NCBI GenBank assembly: GCA_963664245.1
Contig: OY760934.1
Coordinates: forward strand, 2,728,001-2,792,000
Direction of reading: 5' to 3'
Source: GCA-2711565 sp963664245
GTDB lineage: Bacteria; Bacteroidota; Bacteroidia; Bacteroidales; GCA-2711565
DNA: 64,000 nucleotides
In this document: in pieces, positions 25,138 through 34,654 of the stretch
How positions within the stretch are numbered: the stretch's first letter is position 1
Layout of the letters: each line of letters begins with the position of its first letter
Program-made: the position numbers and the translations under genes
Notes under the pieces: model-generated
What the model saw: only the letters and a program-made list of their open reading frames with translations
Databases searched by the model: none
What the model was told of the DNA's origin: nothing

Positions 25138-26268
25138 TTACTTATTAACGAATTCCAATACGGAGTTGGTAATAAATTCTAATTGTTCGTCATCCAATTC
25201 GGTGTGCATTGGCAGCGAAATCACTCTGTTACAAAGCATTTCAGTTACCGGGAAATCGCCCTCTTTATAGCGGGGATCGGTATATGCTTTTTGTATGTGC
25301 AATGGAACCGGGTAATAAATTGGAGCCGGAATTCCTTTTCCTTGGAGATGATCCTGTAGTCCGTTACGGTCAATGTTTTTGGTAACTAAAGTATATTGAT
25401 GGAATACGTGTGTTGAACGTTCAAATTTTGCAGGAGTTACCAAGTTTGGATTGTTTTTAAAAGCATTATTGTAATAATTGGCAGCTTTGTTCCGGGCTGC
25501 ACAATAGTTGTCCAAATATTTTAATTTCACATCCAGCAAAGCAGCCTGAATGCTATCCAAACGGGAATTTACCCCTACTAAATCGTGGTAGTACCGTACA
25601 ACCATTCCGTGGTTTGCAATGATGCGGCATTGTTGAGCCAAATCGTCATCATTGGTAAAAATAGCACCACCATCGCCATAAGCACCCAGGTTTTTGGAAG
25701 GGAAGAAAGAAGTACATCCAACATCACCAATTGCCCCGGCTTTAATTGTTCTTCCATCTTTAAAAGTGTATTCCGAACCAATGGCCTGGCAATTGTCTTC
25801 AATAATTTTTAAATTGTGCTCTTTCGCAATTTCCATGATGGAGTCCATATCGGCAGCTTGTCCAAACAGGTGAACCGGAACAATGGCTTTTGTTTTTGGA
25901 GTGATTGCTTTTTTGATTGCTTCCGGATCAATGTTGAAAGTTTTCGGATCAACATCAACCAAAACCGGGGTTAACTTTAATAGTGCAATAACTTCAACGG
26001 TGGCAATAAAAGTAAAAGAAGTGGTAATTACTTCGTCGCCTGGTTTTAGCCCCAATGCCATCATCGAAATTTGTAAAGCATCGGTACCGTTGGCACAAGG
26101 AATGACATGTTTAACACCTAAATATTTTTCTAAGTTTGCCTGAAAATCCTGAACGGCCGGACCGTTAATGTAGGCCGAAGAGTCTAAAACTTTATGAATA
26201 GCCTCGTCAACTTCCGACTTAATGTTTTGGTATTGCCCTTGAAGGTCAACCATTTGTATCTTTTTCAT
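25138..26268 (-). CDS. DegT/DnrJ/EryC1-family sugar aminotransferase (WbpE/WlbC-like)
   Basis: 376 residues, PLP-dependent. It starts with MVDLQGQYQNIKSEVDEAI, has ANGTDALQISMMALGLKPGD (PLP phosphate loop), the EDNCQAIGSEY segment (Asp/Gln around the PLP ring) and the PLP-lysine region TSFFPSKNLGAYGDGGAIFT. The closest match by memory is WbpE/WlbC, which aminates a 3-keto UDP-GlcNAc uronate using glutamate. The partner WbpD-like acetyltransferase follows. Its promoter region contains a Rex-box-like palindrome (26287-26304). Confidence 0.88.
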   Translation of the reverse strand: MKKIQMVDLQGQYQNIKSEVDEAIHKVLDSSAYINGPAVQDFQANLEKYLGVKHVIPCANGTDALQISMMALGLKPGDEVITTSFTFIATVEVIALLKLTPVLVDVDPKTFNIDPEAIKKAITPKTKAIVPVHLFGQAADMDSIMEIAKEHNLKIIEDNCQAIGSEYTFKDGRTIKAGAIGDVGCTSFFPSKNLGAYGDGGAIFTNDDDLAQQCRIIANHGMVVRYYHDLVGVNSRLDSIQAALLDVKLKYLDNYCAARNKAANYYNNAFKNNPNLVTPAKFERSTHVFHQYTLVTKNIDRNGLQDHLQGKGIPAPIYYPVPLHIQKAYTDPRYKEGDFPVTEMLCNRVISLPMHTELDDEQLEFITNSVLEFVNK

Positions 26269-26286
26269 ATATGTGGAATTATTGTA

Positions 26287-26304
26287 TTGTTAATTTGTTA
26301 ACGA
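26287..26304. promoter_or_regulatory. Rex-box-like palindrome at the WbpE-like gene start site
   Basis: TTGTTAA-TTTG-TTAACGA. The 15-base core TGTTAATTTGTTAAC is identical to the core of the palindrome in front of hydC (37097-37118). It sits just downstream of the predicted minus-strand -7 box, over the expected transcription start, where a bound repressor would block initiation. Confidence 0.45.
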
Positions 26305-26306
26305 TG

Positions 26307-26336
26307 CAAATTTATAGATTATTGGCAACTATCAAA
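26307..26336 (-). promoter_or_regulatory. Predicted promoter of the WbpE-like gene
   Basis: Minus-strand -7 box TAAATTTG (26314-26307) with a TTTG -33 box (26336-26333), spacer 18 bases. A good Bacteroidota promoter. Confidence 0.55.
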
Positions 26337-26386
26337 ATGATTATCTTTAATTTGTAAATCTTTAACACAAAATTAATCACAATTAC

Positions 26387-26394
26387 TAATTTTG
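26387..26394 (+). promoter_or_regulatory. Predicted promoter of kdtA
   Basis: TAATTTTG matches TAnnTTTG and lies 21 bases before the ATG at 26416. Divergent from the WbpE-like promoter. Confidence 0.5.
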
Positions 26395-26415
26395 TGGGAA
26401 AACAAAATTTTACGG

Positions 26416-27645
26416 ATGAGATTACTCTACAATTTGTTTGTTTCTTTATATGGATTTTCGATCCGGCTTGCCGCCTTGTTTAACCCTAAAGCAAAATTAT
26501 GGGTTGCGGGTCGTAAAAACAGTTTCGAAAAACTGCAAAATACCATCCCTTCAAACGAAAAAAATATTTGGGTCCACACAGCTTCATTGGGCGAATTTGA
26601 ACAAGGCCGGACATTGATTGAAGCACTGAGAGCCCGTTACACCGATCATAAAATCCTTTTAACTTTTTTTTCCCCTTCGGGTTATGAAATCAGGAAAGAT
26701 TACGACCAAGTAGATTCTGTTTTTTATTTACCGCTCGATACTCCTAAAAATGCCCGGCGATTTGTTAAAATCGTAAAACCGCGTTTTGCCATTTTTGTGA
26801 AATATGAATTTTGGTACAATTACCTGCGCGAACTGAACCGCTTTGGTGCAGATGTTTATTATGTTTCTTCCATTTTCCGTAAGAATCAGTATTTTTTCAA
26901 GTGGTACGGACAATGGTTTCGTAAACAGTTAAAACTGATTACCCACTTTTTTGTGCAAACCGATGTCTCGGCAGATACTTTAAATAAAATAGGAATTTTC
27001 AATATTTGCGTTAGTGGCGATACTCGTTTCGATAGGGTTTACGAGTTGGCGCAGAAAGCACAGGAATTCCCTATCGTTGAAAAATTTAAAGGCGAACACC
27101 AATTGTTTATCGCCGGAAGCACCTGGGGGCCGGATGAAAATATTCTTTATCCTTTGATTGAAAAAAATCCCGGGCTTAAATTTATCATAGCCCCGCATGA
27201 GATTGGTCGTGTTGCCGGCATCTTTGGGAAATTGGAAAACAAAGCCATTGCATTTTCAAAAGTTACCGCTGAAAACGTAAACGATTACCAGGTTTTAGTT
27301 GTCGATTCGATCGGGAAACTTGCGCATTTATACCAATATGCCGATGTTTGCTACATTGGCGGTGGTTTTGGTACAGCCATTCACAACATTCAGGAACCGG
27401 TTACTTTTGGTAAACCGGTCATGTTTGGCCCTAAGTTTGAAAAATTTAAGGAAGCGGTTGACCTGATCCGGAGAGGGGGCGCGTTCAACGTGAACAATGT
27501 CGCTGAGCTTGAAAAAACAACAACAAAATTACTTGGAGATTCTGGCGCTTTGGCCGCTGCATCGAGAATTTGCAAAGATTATGTCGATGAAATGCGTGGT
27601 GCAACCCGGGCGGTTATGAATTTCCTTCAAATAAATTTAAAATAA
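26416..27645 (+). CDS. kdtA: 3-deoxy-D-manno-octulosonic acid (Kdo) transferase
   Basis: 410 residues from the ATG at 26416; the ORF extension to 26392 runs across the predicted promoter. It has an N-terminal membrane-associated helix (LYNLFVSLYGFSIRLAALF), the acceptor-side motif WVHTASLGEFEQGR, the LLTFFSPSGYEIRK segment and a C-terminal GT-B nucleotide-binding half with YIGGGFGTAIHNIQEPVTFG, the KdtA/WaaA donor-site signature. Transfers Kdo from CMP-Kdo to lipid A precursor at the inner membrane. It lies 7 bases before the aminopeptidase gene. Confidence 0.95.
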   Translation: MRLLYNLFVSLYGFSIRLAALFNPKAKLWVAGRKNSFEKLQNTIPSNEKNIWVHTASLGEFEQGRTLIEALRARYTDHKILLTFFSPSGYEIRKDYDQVDSVFYLPLDTPKNARRFVKIVKPRFAIFVKYEFWYNYLRELNRFGADVYYVSSIFRKNQYFFKWYGQWFRKQLKLITHFFVQTDVSADTLNKIGIFNICVSGDTRFDRVYELAQKAQEFPIVEKFKGEHQLFIAGSTWGPDENILYPLIEKNPGLKFIIAPHEIGRVAGIFGKLENKAIAFSKVTAENVNDYQVLVVDSIGKLAHLYQYADVCYIGGGFGTAIHNIQEPVTFGKPVMFGPKFEKFKEAVDLIRRGGAFNVNNVAELEKTTTKLLGDSGALAAASRICKDYVDEMRGATRAVMNFLQINLK

Positions 27646-27652
27646 TTAAACC

Positions 27653-29089
27653 ATGAACACTATACTTGCAAAAGCCCATTCGTTTGAGGCTGAATCTAAT
27701 TTGGTACTTGTTGCAAAAAATCTGGACGACATTCCAAAAAGTTTTTTACAAAAAAACGAAATAGATTTTGTTAAGCAGCAAATTCAAAATAAAAATGAAA
27801 TTATTGCTTTGAACCGTTTTCCCAACTGGATTTTTATTTTGATCCAAAAGGAAGAGGAAGATGCAGACAAACGCTGCGAAAATTACCGCCGGAACGGGAC
27901 CAAAATTGTTGAGCAGGCCAATCAACTAAAATTGGAGAAACTGGTTCTGGTGGATGAATTAAAAAGCAAAGCTGAAATGATGACTCTGGCCGAAGGCATG
28001 GCTCTGGCCAATTATCAGTTCCTGAAATACATGACCAAAGAACTGGATGAAAAGAAAAACAGCCTGCAACGCATCGAAATCCATTCCGATTTGGTGGAAG
28101 AAGCCGAGGTGATGGAACTGATGATGGTTCTGAAAGGAAACGAAACAGCCCGTACTTTGGTGAACGAACCCCTGGCTTACCTTTCTGCCGAGAAATTCTC
28201 GGAAGAAATTGTGAAGCTGCTTTCAAGCACTAATGCCAAAGTGGAGGTTCTTAACAAAAAGAAAATAGAAGCTTTAAAAATGGGAGGTTTGCTGGCCGTG
28301 AACCGAGGAAGTATTGATCCGCCAACCTTTACCATTATTGAGTGGAAACCGCAAAACGCGAAAAACAAAAAACCGTTTGTTTTTGTTGGCAAAGGCGTGG
28401 TTTACGATACCGGCGGAGTAAACATCAAGCCTGGCGATTACATGAATGACATGAAATCGGATATGGCCGGGGCAGCTGCCGTTGCCGGAGCTTTGTTTTC
28501 GATCGCCAAAAATGAATTGCCGTTTTACGTGGTGGGGTTGATCCCGGCTACCGATAACCGTCCCGATGGAAATGCTTACGTGCCCGATGATATTTTAACC
28601 ATGTTCGACGGAACCACCGTGGAAGTAAAAAACACCGATGCCGAAGGCCGGTTAATTTTAGCGGATGCTTTGGCTTATGCCAAAAAGTACGAGCCGGAAC
28701 TAGTGATAAATCTTGCCACATTAACTGGGTCTGCCCAGCGAGCCATTGGCCATTACGGCATGGCAGCCATGGAAAACAAAGCAACCGCAGAATTTAAAAA
28801 TCTGGAGAAAAGCGGTTACCGGACCCACGAACGTTTGGCTCATTTTCCGTTTTGGGAAGAGTACGAAAAAGAACTTGAATCTCCTATTGCCGATATTAAG
28901 AACCTGGGCGGAGCCAATGCTGGCATGATTACCGCCGGAAAATTCCTGGCTCATTTTACCGATTACCCTTTCATCCACCTGGATATTGCCGGGGTCGCAT
29001 TCCTCGATAAAAAAGACCATTACAAACCGCAAGGCGCAACCGGGGTTGGGGTAAGGTTGTTGTATGACTTTATAAAGAGTAAGTTATAA
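27653..29089 (+). CDS. Leucyl aminopeptidase family protein (M17)
   Basis: 478 residues. The C-terminal M17 catalytic domain (about 170-478) contains the two-zinc site: KGVVYDTGGVNIKPG (Lys/Asp), MKSDMAGAAAV, and the strict signature NTDAEGRLILADAL. An LVINLATLTGSAQ segment follows. The N-terminal macrodomain-like part is divergent. Cleaves N-terminal amino acids from peptides in the cytoplasm. It ends before a GC-rich palindrome that may stop transcription. Confidence 0.92.
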   Translation: MNTILAKAHSFEAESNLVLVAKNLDDIPKSFLQKNEIDFVKQQIQNKNEIIALNRFPNWIFILIQKEEEDADKRCENYRRNGTKIVEQANQLKLEKLVLVDELKSKAEMMTLAEGMALANYQFLKYMTKELDEKKNSLQRIEIHSDLVEEAEVMELMMVLKGNETARTLVNEPLAYLSAEKFSEEIVKLLSSTNAKVEVLNKKKIEALKMGGLLAVNRGSIDPPTFTIIEWKPQNAKNKKPFVFVGKGVVYDTGGVNIKPGDYMNDMKSDMAGAAAVAGALFSIAKNELPFYVVGLIPATDNRPDGNAYVPDDILTMFDGTTVEVKNTDAEGRLILADALAYAKKYEPELVINLATLTGSAQRAIGHYGMAAMENKATAEFKNLEKSGYRTHERLAHFPFWEEYEKELESPIADIKNLGGANAGMITAGKFLAHFTDYPFIHLDIAGVAFLDKKDHYKPQGATGVGVRLLYDFIKSKL

Positions 29090-29094
29090 ACCAT

Positions 29095-29121
29095 GGGGTG
29101 ACACCTTAAAGGTGTCGCCCC
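29095..29121. repeat. REP-like palindrome (GGGGTGACACCT type)
   Basis: GGGGTGACACCTT followed by AAGGTGTCGCCCC forms a near-perfect hairpin without a T-run. The form GACACCTTAAAGGTGTC is a familiar intergenic palindrome. It lies between the aminopeptidase gene and the pdxA promoter. Confidence 0.5.
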
Positions 29122-29158
29122 CTACGATATTAAATATTTTAAGTACTCCGAACTTTCT

Positions 29159-29166
29159 TATCTTTG
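29159..29166 (+). promoter_or_regulatory. Predicted promoter of pdxA
   Basis: TATCTTTG is a perfect TAnnTTTG box, 20 bases before the ATG at 29187; a TTTT at 29137-29140 is at -33 spacing. Confidence 0.55.
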
Positions 29167-29186
29167 CAGATTAAATTTGTTGATTT

Positions 29187-30287
29187 ATGCAAAAAGGACA
29201 TGATAAAATCAGGAAAATCAGGGTGGGGATTTCACACGGTGATTTTAACGGCGTTAGTTATGAGTTGATTCTAAAGGCTTTTTCCGACAACCGTTTATTG
29301 GATATGTGCACCCCCGTGATTTATGGTTCTTCAAAAATAGCTTCGTTTTATCGCAAAGCTTTACATACGCCTGATATTAGTTTTAATCTTATTCAGAGAA
29401 ATGATAATGCTCATCCTCAAAAAGTTAATTTGGTTAACATTCATAAAGATGAGGTGAAAATTGAGATGGGAAAATCGACCGAAGTGGCCGGGAAATTGGC
29501 ATACGATTCTCTGGAAGAATCGGTTGAGGGTTTGAAAATGAATAAAATTGATGTGCTGGTTACCGCCCCGATAAATAAGCACAACATCCAGTCGGATCAT
29601 TTTGATTTTCCGGGCCATACCGAGTACCTGGCTAAAAAATTCAATGCCGATGAACACCTGATGTTGATGGTTTGCGAAAATGTTCGTTTGGGTGTAATCA
29701 CCGGACACCTGCCTTTGAAAGATGTTTCGTCGGCACTATCAATTGAGTTGATTGAGAAAAAGGTTAAAACTATGAACGAAAGCCTGATTAAGGATTTTGG
29801 GATACGCAAACCTAAAATTGCATTACTTGGTTTGAACCCGCATGCAGGTGATGGCGGTTTATTGGGCAACGAAGAAAATGAAATTATCATTCCTGCTGTT
29901 AAAAAAGTTTTTGATCAGGGGATTTTGGCTTACGGTCCTTATCCTGCCGATGGCTTTTTTGGTGTTCGCCAGTACCGCGATTTCGACGGGGTTTTGGCCA
30001 TGTACCACGATCAGGGAATGATTGCTTTTAAATCCCTGGCTTTTGATTCTGGCGTTAATTTTACCGCCGGTTTGCCTATCATCCGAACTTCTCCTGCTCA
30101 CGGTACGGCTTATAATATTACCGGAAAGGACCAGGCATCTCCTGAGTCTTTTTTGAGTGCCATTTACCTGGCCATAGATATTTTCAACAATCGCAAAATG
30201 CATGAAAAGCTTAATGCAAATCCATTACAGCATGCCGAGATTGATGAAAATAACGATAACGCAGACGAGGATATAGCTGAAAACTAA
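29187..30287 (+). CDS. pdxA: 4-hydroxythreonine-4-phosphate dehydrogenase
   Basis: 366 residues. An NAD-dependent, divalent-metal enzyme of vitamin B6 (pyridoxal phosphate) synthesis. Signatures: GISHGDFNGVSYELILKAF at the N-terminus, VTAPINKHNI, FPGHTEYLAKKF, the metal-binding GLNPHAGDGG and YHDQGMIAFKSL, and TSPAHGTAYNITGK near the end. An acidic tail of about 15 residues extends beyond the usual end. Followed 11 bases later by murF-alr, which needs PLP for its racemase half. Confidence 0.95.
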   Translation: MQKGHDKIRKIRVGISHGDFNGVSYELILKAFSDNRLLDMCTPVIYGSSKIASFYRKALHTPDISFNLIQRNDNAHPQKVNLVNIHKDEVKIEMGKSTEVAGKLAYDSLEESVEGLKMNKIDVLVTAPINKHNIQSDHFDFPGHTEYLAKKFNADEHLMLMVCENVRLGVITGHLPLKDVSSALSIELIEKKVKTMNESLIKDFGIRKPKIALLGLNPHAGDGGLLGNEENEIIIPAVKKVFDQGILAYGPYPADGFFGVRQYRDFDGVLAMYHDQGMIAFKSLAFDSGVNFTAGLPIIRTSPAHGTAYNITGKDQASPESFLSAIYLAIDIFNNRKMHEKLNANPLQHAEIDENNDNADEDIAEN

Positions 30288-30298
30288 ATCAATTTTTT

Positions 30299-32800
30299 AT
30301 GTCAGGTACCGAATATTCTGTACAAGAATTTGCGACTGTTATTCATGGCCGTTTGTACGAGGGGTCTACCAAACAGAATAAAATCAGTGATATTCTGATT
30401 GATAGTCGTCGTTTGATCTCAGTTAGGCAGTGTGTATTTTTTGCGTTGATTAGTAAACGAAATAACGGGCATAAATACATTGACGAACTATATAAAAAAG
30501 GCTTGCGCCATTTTGTGGTTTCCGTATTACCGGAAGACATTGAAAAATACAGCAAAGCCAATTTCTTTGTGGTGGAGAACACCTTGCAGGCACTCCAGCA
30601 ATTAAGTGCTTATCGCCGCAAACAATTTGATATTCCTGTAATTGGGATCACCGGAAGTAACGGAAAAACCATTGTAAAAGAATGGTTGTACCAGCTGTTG
30701 CACGACGATAAAAACGTGATTCGCAGCCCTAAAAGTTATAACTCGCAAATAGGGGTTCCACTTTCGGTTTGGCAAATGAATGCCTCGCACCAGTTGGGTA
30801 TTTTTGAAGCCGGTATTTCTGAAGCGGATGAGATGGAAAAATTGCAGGCCATCATTCAGCCAAACATTGGAATTTTTACCAATATCGGCCATGCCCACGA
30901 CGAGGGCTTCATTAATAACGATCAAAAAGCCGGCGAAAAACTCAAGCTTTTTACTAAGGTTGACACCTTGATTTACTGCCTGGATCATCCTAAAATTCAT
31001 GGCGTGGTTATCCGTTCGGGGATTTTGGAAAATGTAAAAGCTTTTAGCTGGAGCACCAAGGCCAAAGAAGCCAACCTGTTTATTTCAAACATTAAGAAAA
31101 AATCTGACGGAACTCGGATCAGCGCGGTTTACCGTCAAAATACTATTGAAATTTCCATTCCATACAGCGATAATGCTTCTATCGAAAACGCCATTCATTG
31201 CTGGGCCGCGATGTTGCATTTAGGCTATGATAACGGCTTCATTGCTGAACGAATGATTCGCCTGACCCCTATTGCCATGCGTTTGGAACTCAAAGAAGGA
31301 ATTAATAATTGTTCAATCATTAACGACAGCTATAATTCGGATATTAATTCCATCCGTATTGCTTTGGATTTTCTGACGCTTCAGCAGCAACACTCCAAAA
31401 AAACCGTCATCCTTTCGGATGTATTGCAAAGCGGTAAAGACGAGGTTAACCTTTATTCTTACATTAACGAATTGATGGAAAATTCGGGGGTTGGGAAGTT
31501 TATCGGGATTGGTACTTCTATTAGTTCGCAGGCTGAACGTTTCAGTATGGATAAATATTTTTATTCGTCAACGGCCGAGTTCCTGCAAAAACACCCTTTC
31601 TCCGGTTTCAGCAGCGAGAGTATTTTGTTGAAGGGAGCGCGCGTGTTTGAGTTCGAGCAAATCAGCAAAGCCCTGCAGCAAAAAGCGCATGAAACGGTGA
31701 TGGAAATCAACCTGAACGCCATGGTTCACAATTTGAATTTTTACCGGAGCAAATTGAAAGATCCTAAAGCAAAAATCATGGCTATGGTTAAAGCTTTCTC
31801 TTACGGAAGTGGAAGTTTTGAAATCGCCAATTTGCTGCAATACCACAATATCGATTTTTTGGCCGTAGCTTACTCCGATGAAGGGGTTGAGCTTCGCAAG
31901 GCAGGAATTAAAACGCCTATCATGGTTATGAATCCCGATGCACAAGGCTTTGACGCCATGATTATGCATAATCTGGAACCGGAGATTTATAGTTTCAGGA
32001 TATTGGATTTGTTGGAGCAATCCATCAAAAAAAATATTATACCTGATAACAAACCGGTGAAAATCCACATAAAACTGGATACGGGCATGCACCGTCTGGG
32101 CTTCAATGAAAACGATATTCCTGAATTGACCCAGCGTTTGAAAGCCAATAAATCGCTTTATGTGCAATCTGTTTTTTCTCATTTAGCGGCCAGCGAAGAC
32201 CCGGCTCATGATGATTTTACCCGTTACCAGATTGAGCAGTTTCAGAAAATGAGCAAGCAGGTTACTTCTAAAGCGGATGACCATTCTGTTTTACTTCATA
32301 TTTTGAACTCGGCCGGGATCAATCGTTTTCCCGAGGTGCAAATGGACATGGTTCGCCTGGGGATTGGTTTGTATGGTGTTGCAACCAACGAAGCGGATGC
32401 CGGGCAGTTGCAAAACGTGGTTAGCTTGAAATCAACCGTTTCGCAAATCAAACACATTAAATGTGGCGAAACCATTGGTTACGGGCGCATGGGAAAGGCC
32501 GAAAAAGACACCACTATTGCCATCATCCCGGTAGGCTATGCCGATGGTTTGAACCGCATGCTTGGGAATGGCAACGGAAAGCTTTTTATCAACGGAAAGC
32601 CGGCTTTGATTATTGGTAATATTTGCATGGATATGTGCATGATTGATATTACGGATATTCCTTCGAAAGAAGGGGATGAGGTAATCATTTTTGGAAAAGA
32701 AAATCCGATTTCTGAGATGGCTAAAGACATGAAGACCATACCCTACGAAATTTTAACCGGAATCAGCCGCCGTGTAAAACGCGTTTATTTTCAGGAATAG
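30299..32800 (+). CDS. MurF-alanine racemase fusion
   Basis: 833 residues with two enzymes in one chain. The N-terminal half (about 1-455) is a Mur ligase: ATP motif GITGSNGKTIVKEW, then NIGHAHDEGF and NDSYNSDINSI, matching MurF (UDP-MurNAc-tripeptide:D-Ala-D-Ala ligase). The C-terminal half (about 460-833) is alanine racemase: PLP-lysine AMVKAFSYGSG, KLDTGMHRLGF, VRLGIGLYG, CGETIGYGRMGK and GNICMDMCMIDIT. The MurF-Alr fusion is known in Bacteroidota; it links D-alanine supply to peptidoglycan precursor synthesis. The MurF half may be divergent, so its activity is less certain than the racemase. Confidence 0.93.
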   Translation: MSGTEYSVQEFATVIHGRLYEGSTKQNKISDILIDSRRLISVRQCVFFALISKRNNGHKYIDELYKKGLRHFVVSVLPEDIEKYSKANFFVVENTLQALQQLSAYRRKQFDIPVIGITGSNGKTIVKEWLYQLLHDDKNVIRSPKSYNSQIGVPLSVWQMNASHQLGIFEAGISEADEMEKLQAIIQPNIGIFTNIGHAHDEGFINNDQKAGEKLKLFTKVDTLIYCLDHPKIHGVVIRSGILENVKAFSWSTKAKEANLFISNIKKKSDGTRISAVYRQNTIEISIPYSDNASIENAIHCWAAMLHLGYDNGFIAERMIRLTPIAMRLELKEGINNCSIINDSYNSDINSIRIALDFLTLQQQHSKKTVILSDVLQSGKDEVNLYSYINELMENSGVGKFIGIGTSISSQAERFSMDKYFYSSTAEFLQKHPFSGFSSESILLKGARVFEFEQISKALQQKAHETVMEINLNAMVHNLNFYRSKLKDPKAKIMAMVKAFSYGSGSFEIANLLQYHNIDFLAVAYSDEGVELRKAGIKTPIMVMNPDAQGFDAMIMHNLEPEIYSFRILDLLEQSIKKNIIPDNKPVKIHIKLDTGMHRLGFNENDIPELTQRLKANKSLYVQSVFSHLAASEDPAHDDFTRYQIEQFQKMSKQVTSKADDHSVLLHILNSAGINRFPEVQMDMVRLGIGLYGVATNEADAGQLQNVVSLKSTVSQIKHIKCGETIGYGRMGKAEKDTTIAIIPVGYADGLNRMLGNGNGKLFINGKPALIIGNICMDMCMIDITDIPSKEGDEVIIFGKENPISEMAKDMKTIPYEILTGISRRVKRVYFQE

Positions 32801-32919
32801 TTTCTTAAATTTTCTTAAGTTTACTTGGTAAAACAATTCCATTTTTGTTTCTCCCCAAAATAGGAATGAATATTGTATGTTATGGCTATTTTATTCACAT
32901 AATTATTAAAACCTGAGAT

Positions 32920-34575
32920 ATGAAGAAACTAATCACTTTTATATTTGCAGCAATATTTAGTATGCAAATGTTTGCCGATAAAACGATTGAAAAAGGATCA
33001 GAAATCAAGCAAGTAACGGTTTACAGAAAAGGTGCTCAAATCACCAGAGTTCTTAGCCAAGAAATTCTTCCTGGAAATACGACATTAATAATTCCTGGCC
33101 TGTCTTCAAAGTTGGACAAGGAAAGCATCCAGGTTAAAGCGTCTGATAATATCCAAATATTGTCTGTTGTTCATGGGATTGATTATTTATCGAAAAATAA
33201 AAATGCGAACACGAAAATATTACAGCTTTTGAAAAGGCAAGAAATATTGAATGACAGCTTAAATTTATGTAATGCAATGATTGGTGTTTATAAAAAAGAA
33301 AATGAAATGCTTAATGCCAATAAAGCGATTGGTGGAGAAAATGGTGTAAGTATGACTGAATTGGCCGAAGCAGCAAAATTTTTTAGGAAACAGTTAACAG
33401 AAATAAATACCAACCTTTTGAAGCTTTCAAAGGAAAAAGAAGGACTCGAAAAAAAGAAGCGAGATGTGATAAATCAGTTGTCCGATTTAAATGCACAAAT
33501 GAACACCAGAACGAGCACCATTACAATTAAACTCAAAACACCAGCTAAAACAAATGGAAAGTTTGAAATTAAATATTTGGTAAAAAATGCAGGTTGGGGG
33601 GCTTTTTATGATGCCAGAATTGAAAATACCAATAAACCGCTTAAGTTAAATTATAAAGCCGGGGTTTATCAAAATACAAATGAAGACTGGAAAAATGTTA
33701 AACTTGTTTTGTCTACGGGCGATCCGAGTATAAGCAATTATAAACCGGAATTGGAGACTTATTATTTATCCTTTGATAATTATTATGGAGTTCCGATTAC
33801 TAAACAAATTATTGTTCAAGATGAAGAAATTCCTGATGAGTTTGCGCTTACTACAGGCTCTGCTGGAAGTGTAGCCGCAGTAAAAAGTGAAAATATGAGA
33901 AACCTTGGATATGCAGCTCCACCTCCGCCACCAATTCAACACATTCCTTTAGCTGTAAACAGAAATCAAACCAATATCACCTTTGACATCGAAGTCCCTT
34001 ATACTATCCCCTCAGATAATAAAACTTATGATGTGCAAATGTTGGAATACGAAATCCCGGCGACCTATGAGTTTTCATCGGTTCCAAAATTATCGGAAGA
34101 AACCTATTTGATTGCCAATATCCCGGATTGGACGGATTATAAATTGCTGGATGGAGACGTGAACCTGTTTTTCAACGGGGTTTATCAAGGACAAACCTAC
34201 CTGGATTTGGATACGCCGGATGATACCCTAAGTCTGTCTGTTGGTCGCGATAAAGAGATCATGGTTAAACGCGAGCTGAAAAAAGATTTTTCTTCAAAAC
34301 AAAGCATCGGTTCCAACAAAAAAGAAGTTAAGGCTTGGGAAATCACGGTGAAAAATAATAAAAAACACGCGGTTACTATTTTGCTTGAGGATCAATTCCC
34401 GGTTTCAAAAGAAGGCGAAATCAAAGTGGATTTACTTGAATCTTCCGGAGCAAAAATTGATGAAGCCGAAGGTAAATTAAACTGGAAACTTGAGCTAAAA
34501 GCCGGGGAAACCAAAAAGCTCCTGCTAAAATACGAAGTGAAATATCCGAAGGATAAAAAAGTAATTGTAGATTAA
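32920..34575 (+). CDS. MuiA-family (DUF4139/DUF4140) envelope protein
   Basis: 551 residues: signal peptide (about 1-19, MFA), N-terminal DUF4140-like domain (about 22-120, VTVYRKGAQITRV), a coiled coil (about 140-180), then the DUF4139 region (about 195-551, YLVKNAGWGAFYDARIEN, TNEDWKNVKLVLSTGDPSI, DDTLSLSVGRD). A proline-rich linker (APPPPPIQH) lies near 330. The family was named for a mucoidy-inhibitor link in enteric bacteria; its molecular role is unknown. Probably a separate transcriptional unit. Confidence 0.88.
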   Translation: MKKLITFIFAAIFSMQMFADKTIEKGSEIKQVTVYRKGAQITRVLSQEILPGNTTLIIPGLSSKLDKESIQVKASDNIQILSVVHGIDYLSKNKNANTKILQLLKRQEILNDSLNLCNAMIGVYKKENEMLNANKAIGGENGVSMTELAEAAKFFRKQLTEINTNLLKLSKEKEGLEKKKRDVINQLSDLNAQMNTRTSTITIKLKTPAKTNGKFEIKYLVKNAGWGAFYDARIENTNKPLKLNYKAGVYQNTNEDWKNVKLVLSTGDPSISNYKPELETYYLSFDNYYGVPITKQIIVQDEEIPDEFALTTGSAGSVAAVKSENMRNLGYAAPPPPPIQHIPLAVNRNQTNITFDIEVPYTIPSDNKTYDVQMLEYEIPATYEFSSVPKLSEETYLIANIPDWTDYKLLDGDVNLFFNGVYQGQTYLDLDTPDDTLSLSVGRDKEIMVKRELKKDFSSKQSIGSNKKEVKAWEITVKNNKKHAVTILLEDQFPVSKEGEIKVDLLESSGAKIDEAEGKLNWKLELKAGETKKLLLKYEVKYPKDKKVIVD

Positions 34576-34635
34576 AAAAACATAAAGTCCCTCCCTGGAA
34601 TAGGGAGGATAAAATAAGACTAAAACTAAAACCCC

Positions 34636-34643
34636 TATCTTTG
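34636..34643 (+). promoter_or_regulatory. Predicted promoter of meaB
   Basis: TATCTTTG matches TAnnTTTG and lies 11 bases before the ATG at 34655, giving a very short 5' leader. A GC-rich hairpin (TCCCTCC with GGGAGGA) lies upstream and may end the MuiA transcript. Confidence 0.5.
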
Positions 34644-34654
34644 TACTTTAAATT

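Noticed and set aside
30299..32800. MurF-Alr fusion as a novel fusion
   Set aside because: This fusion is already known and widespread in Bacteroidota.
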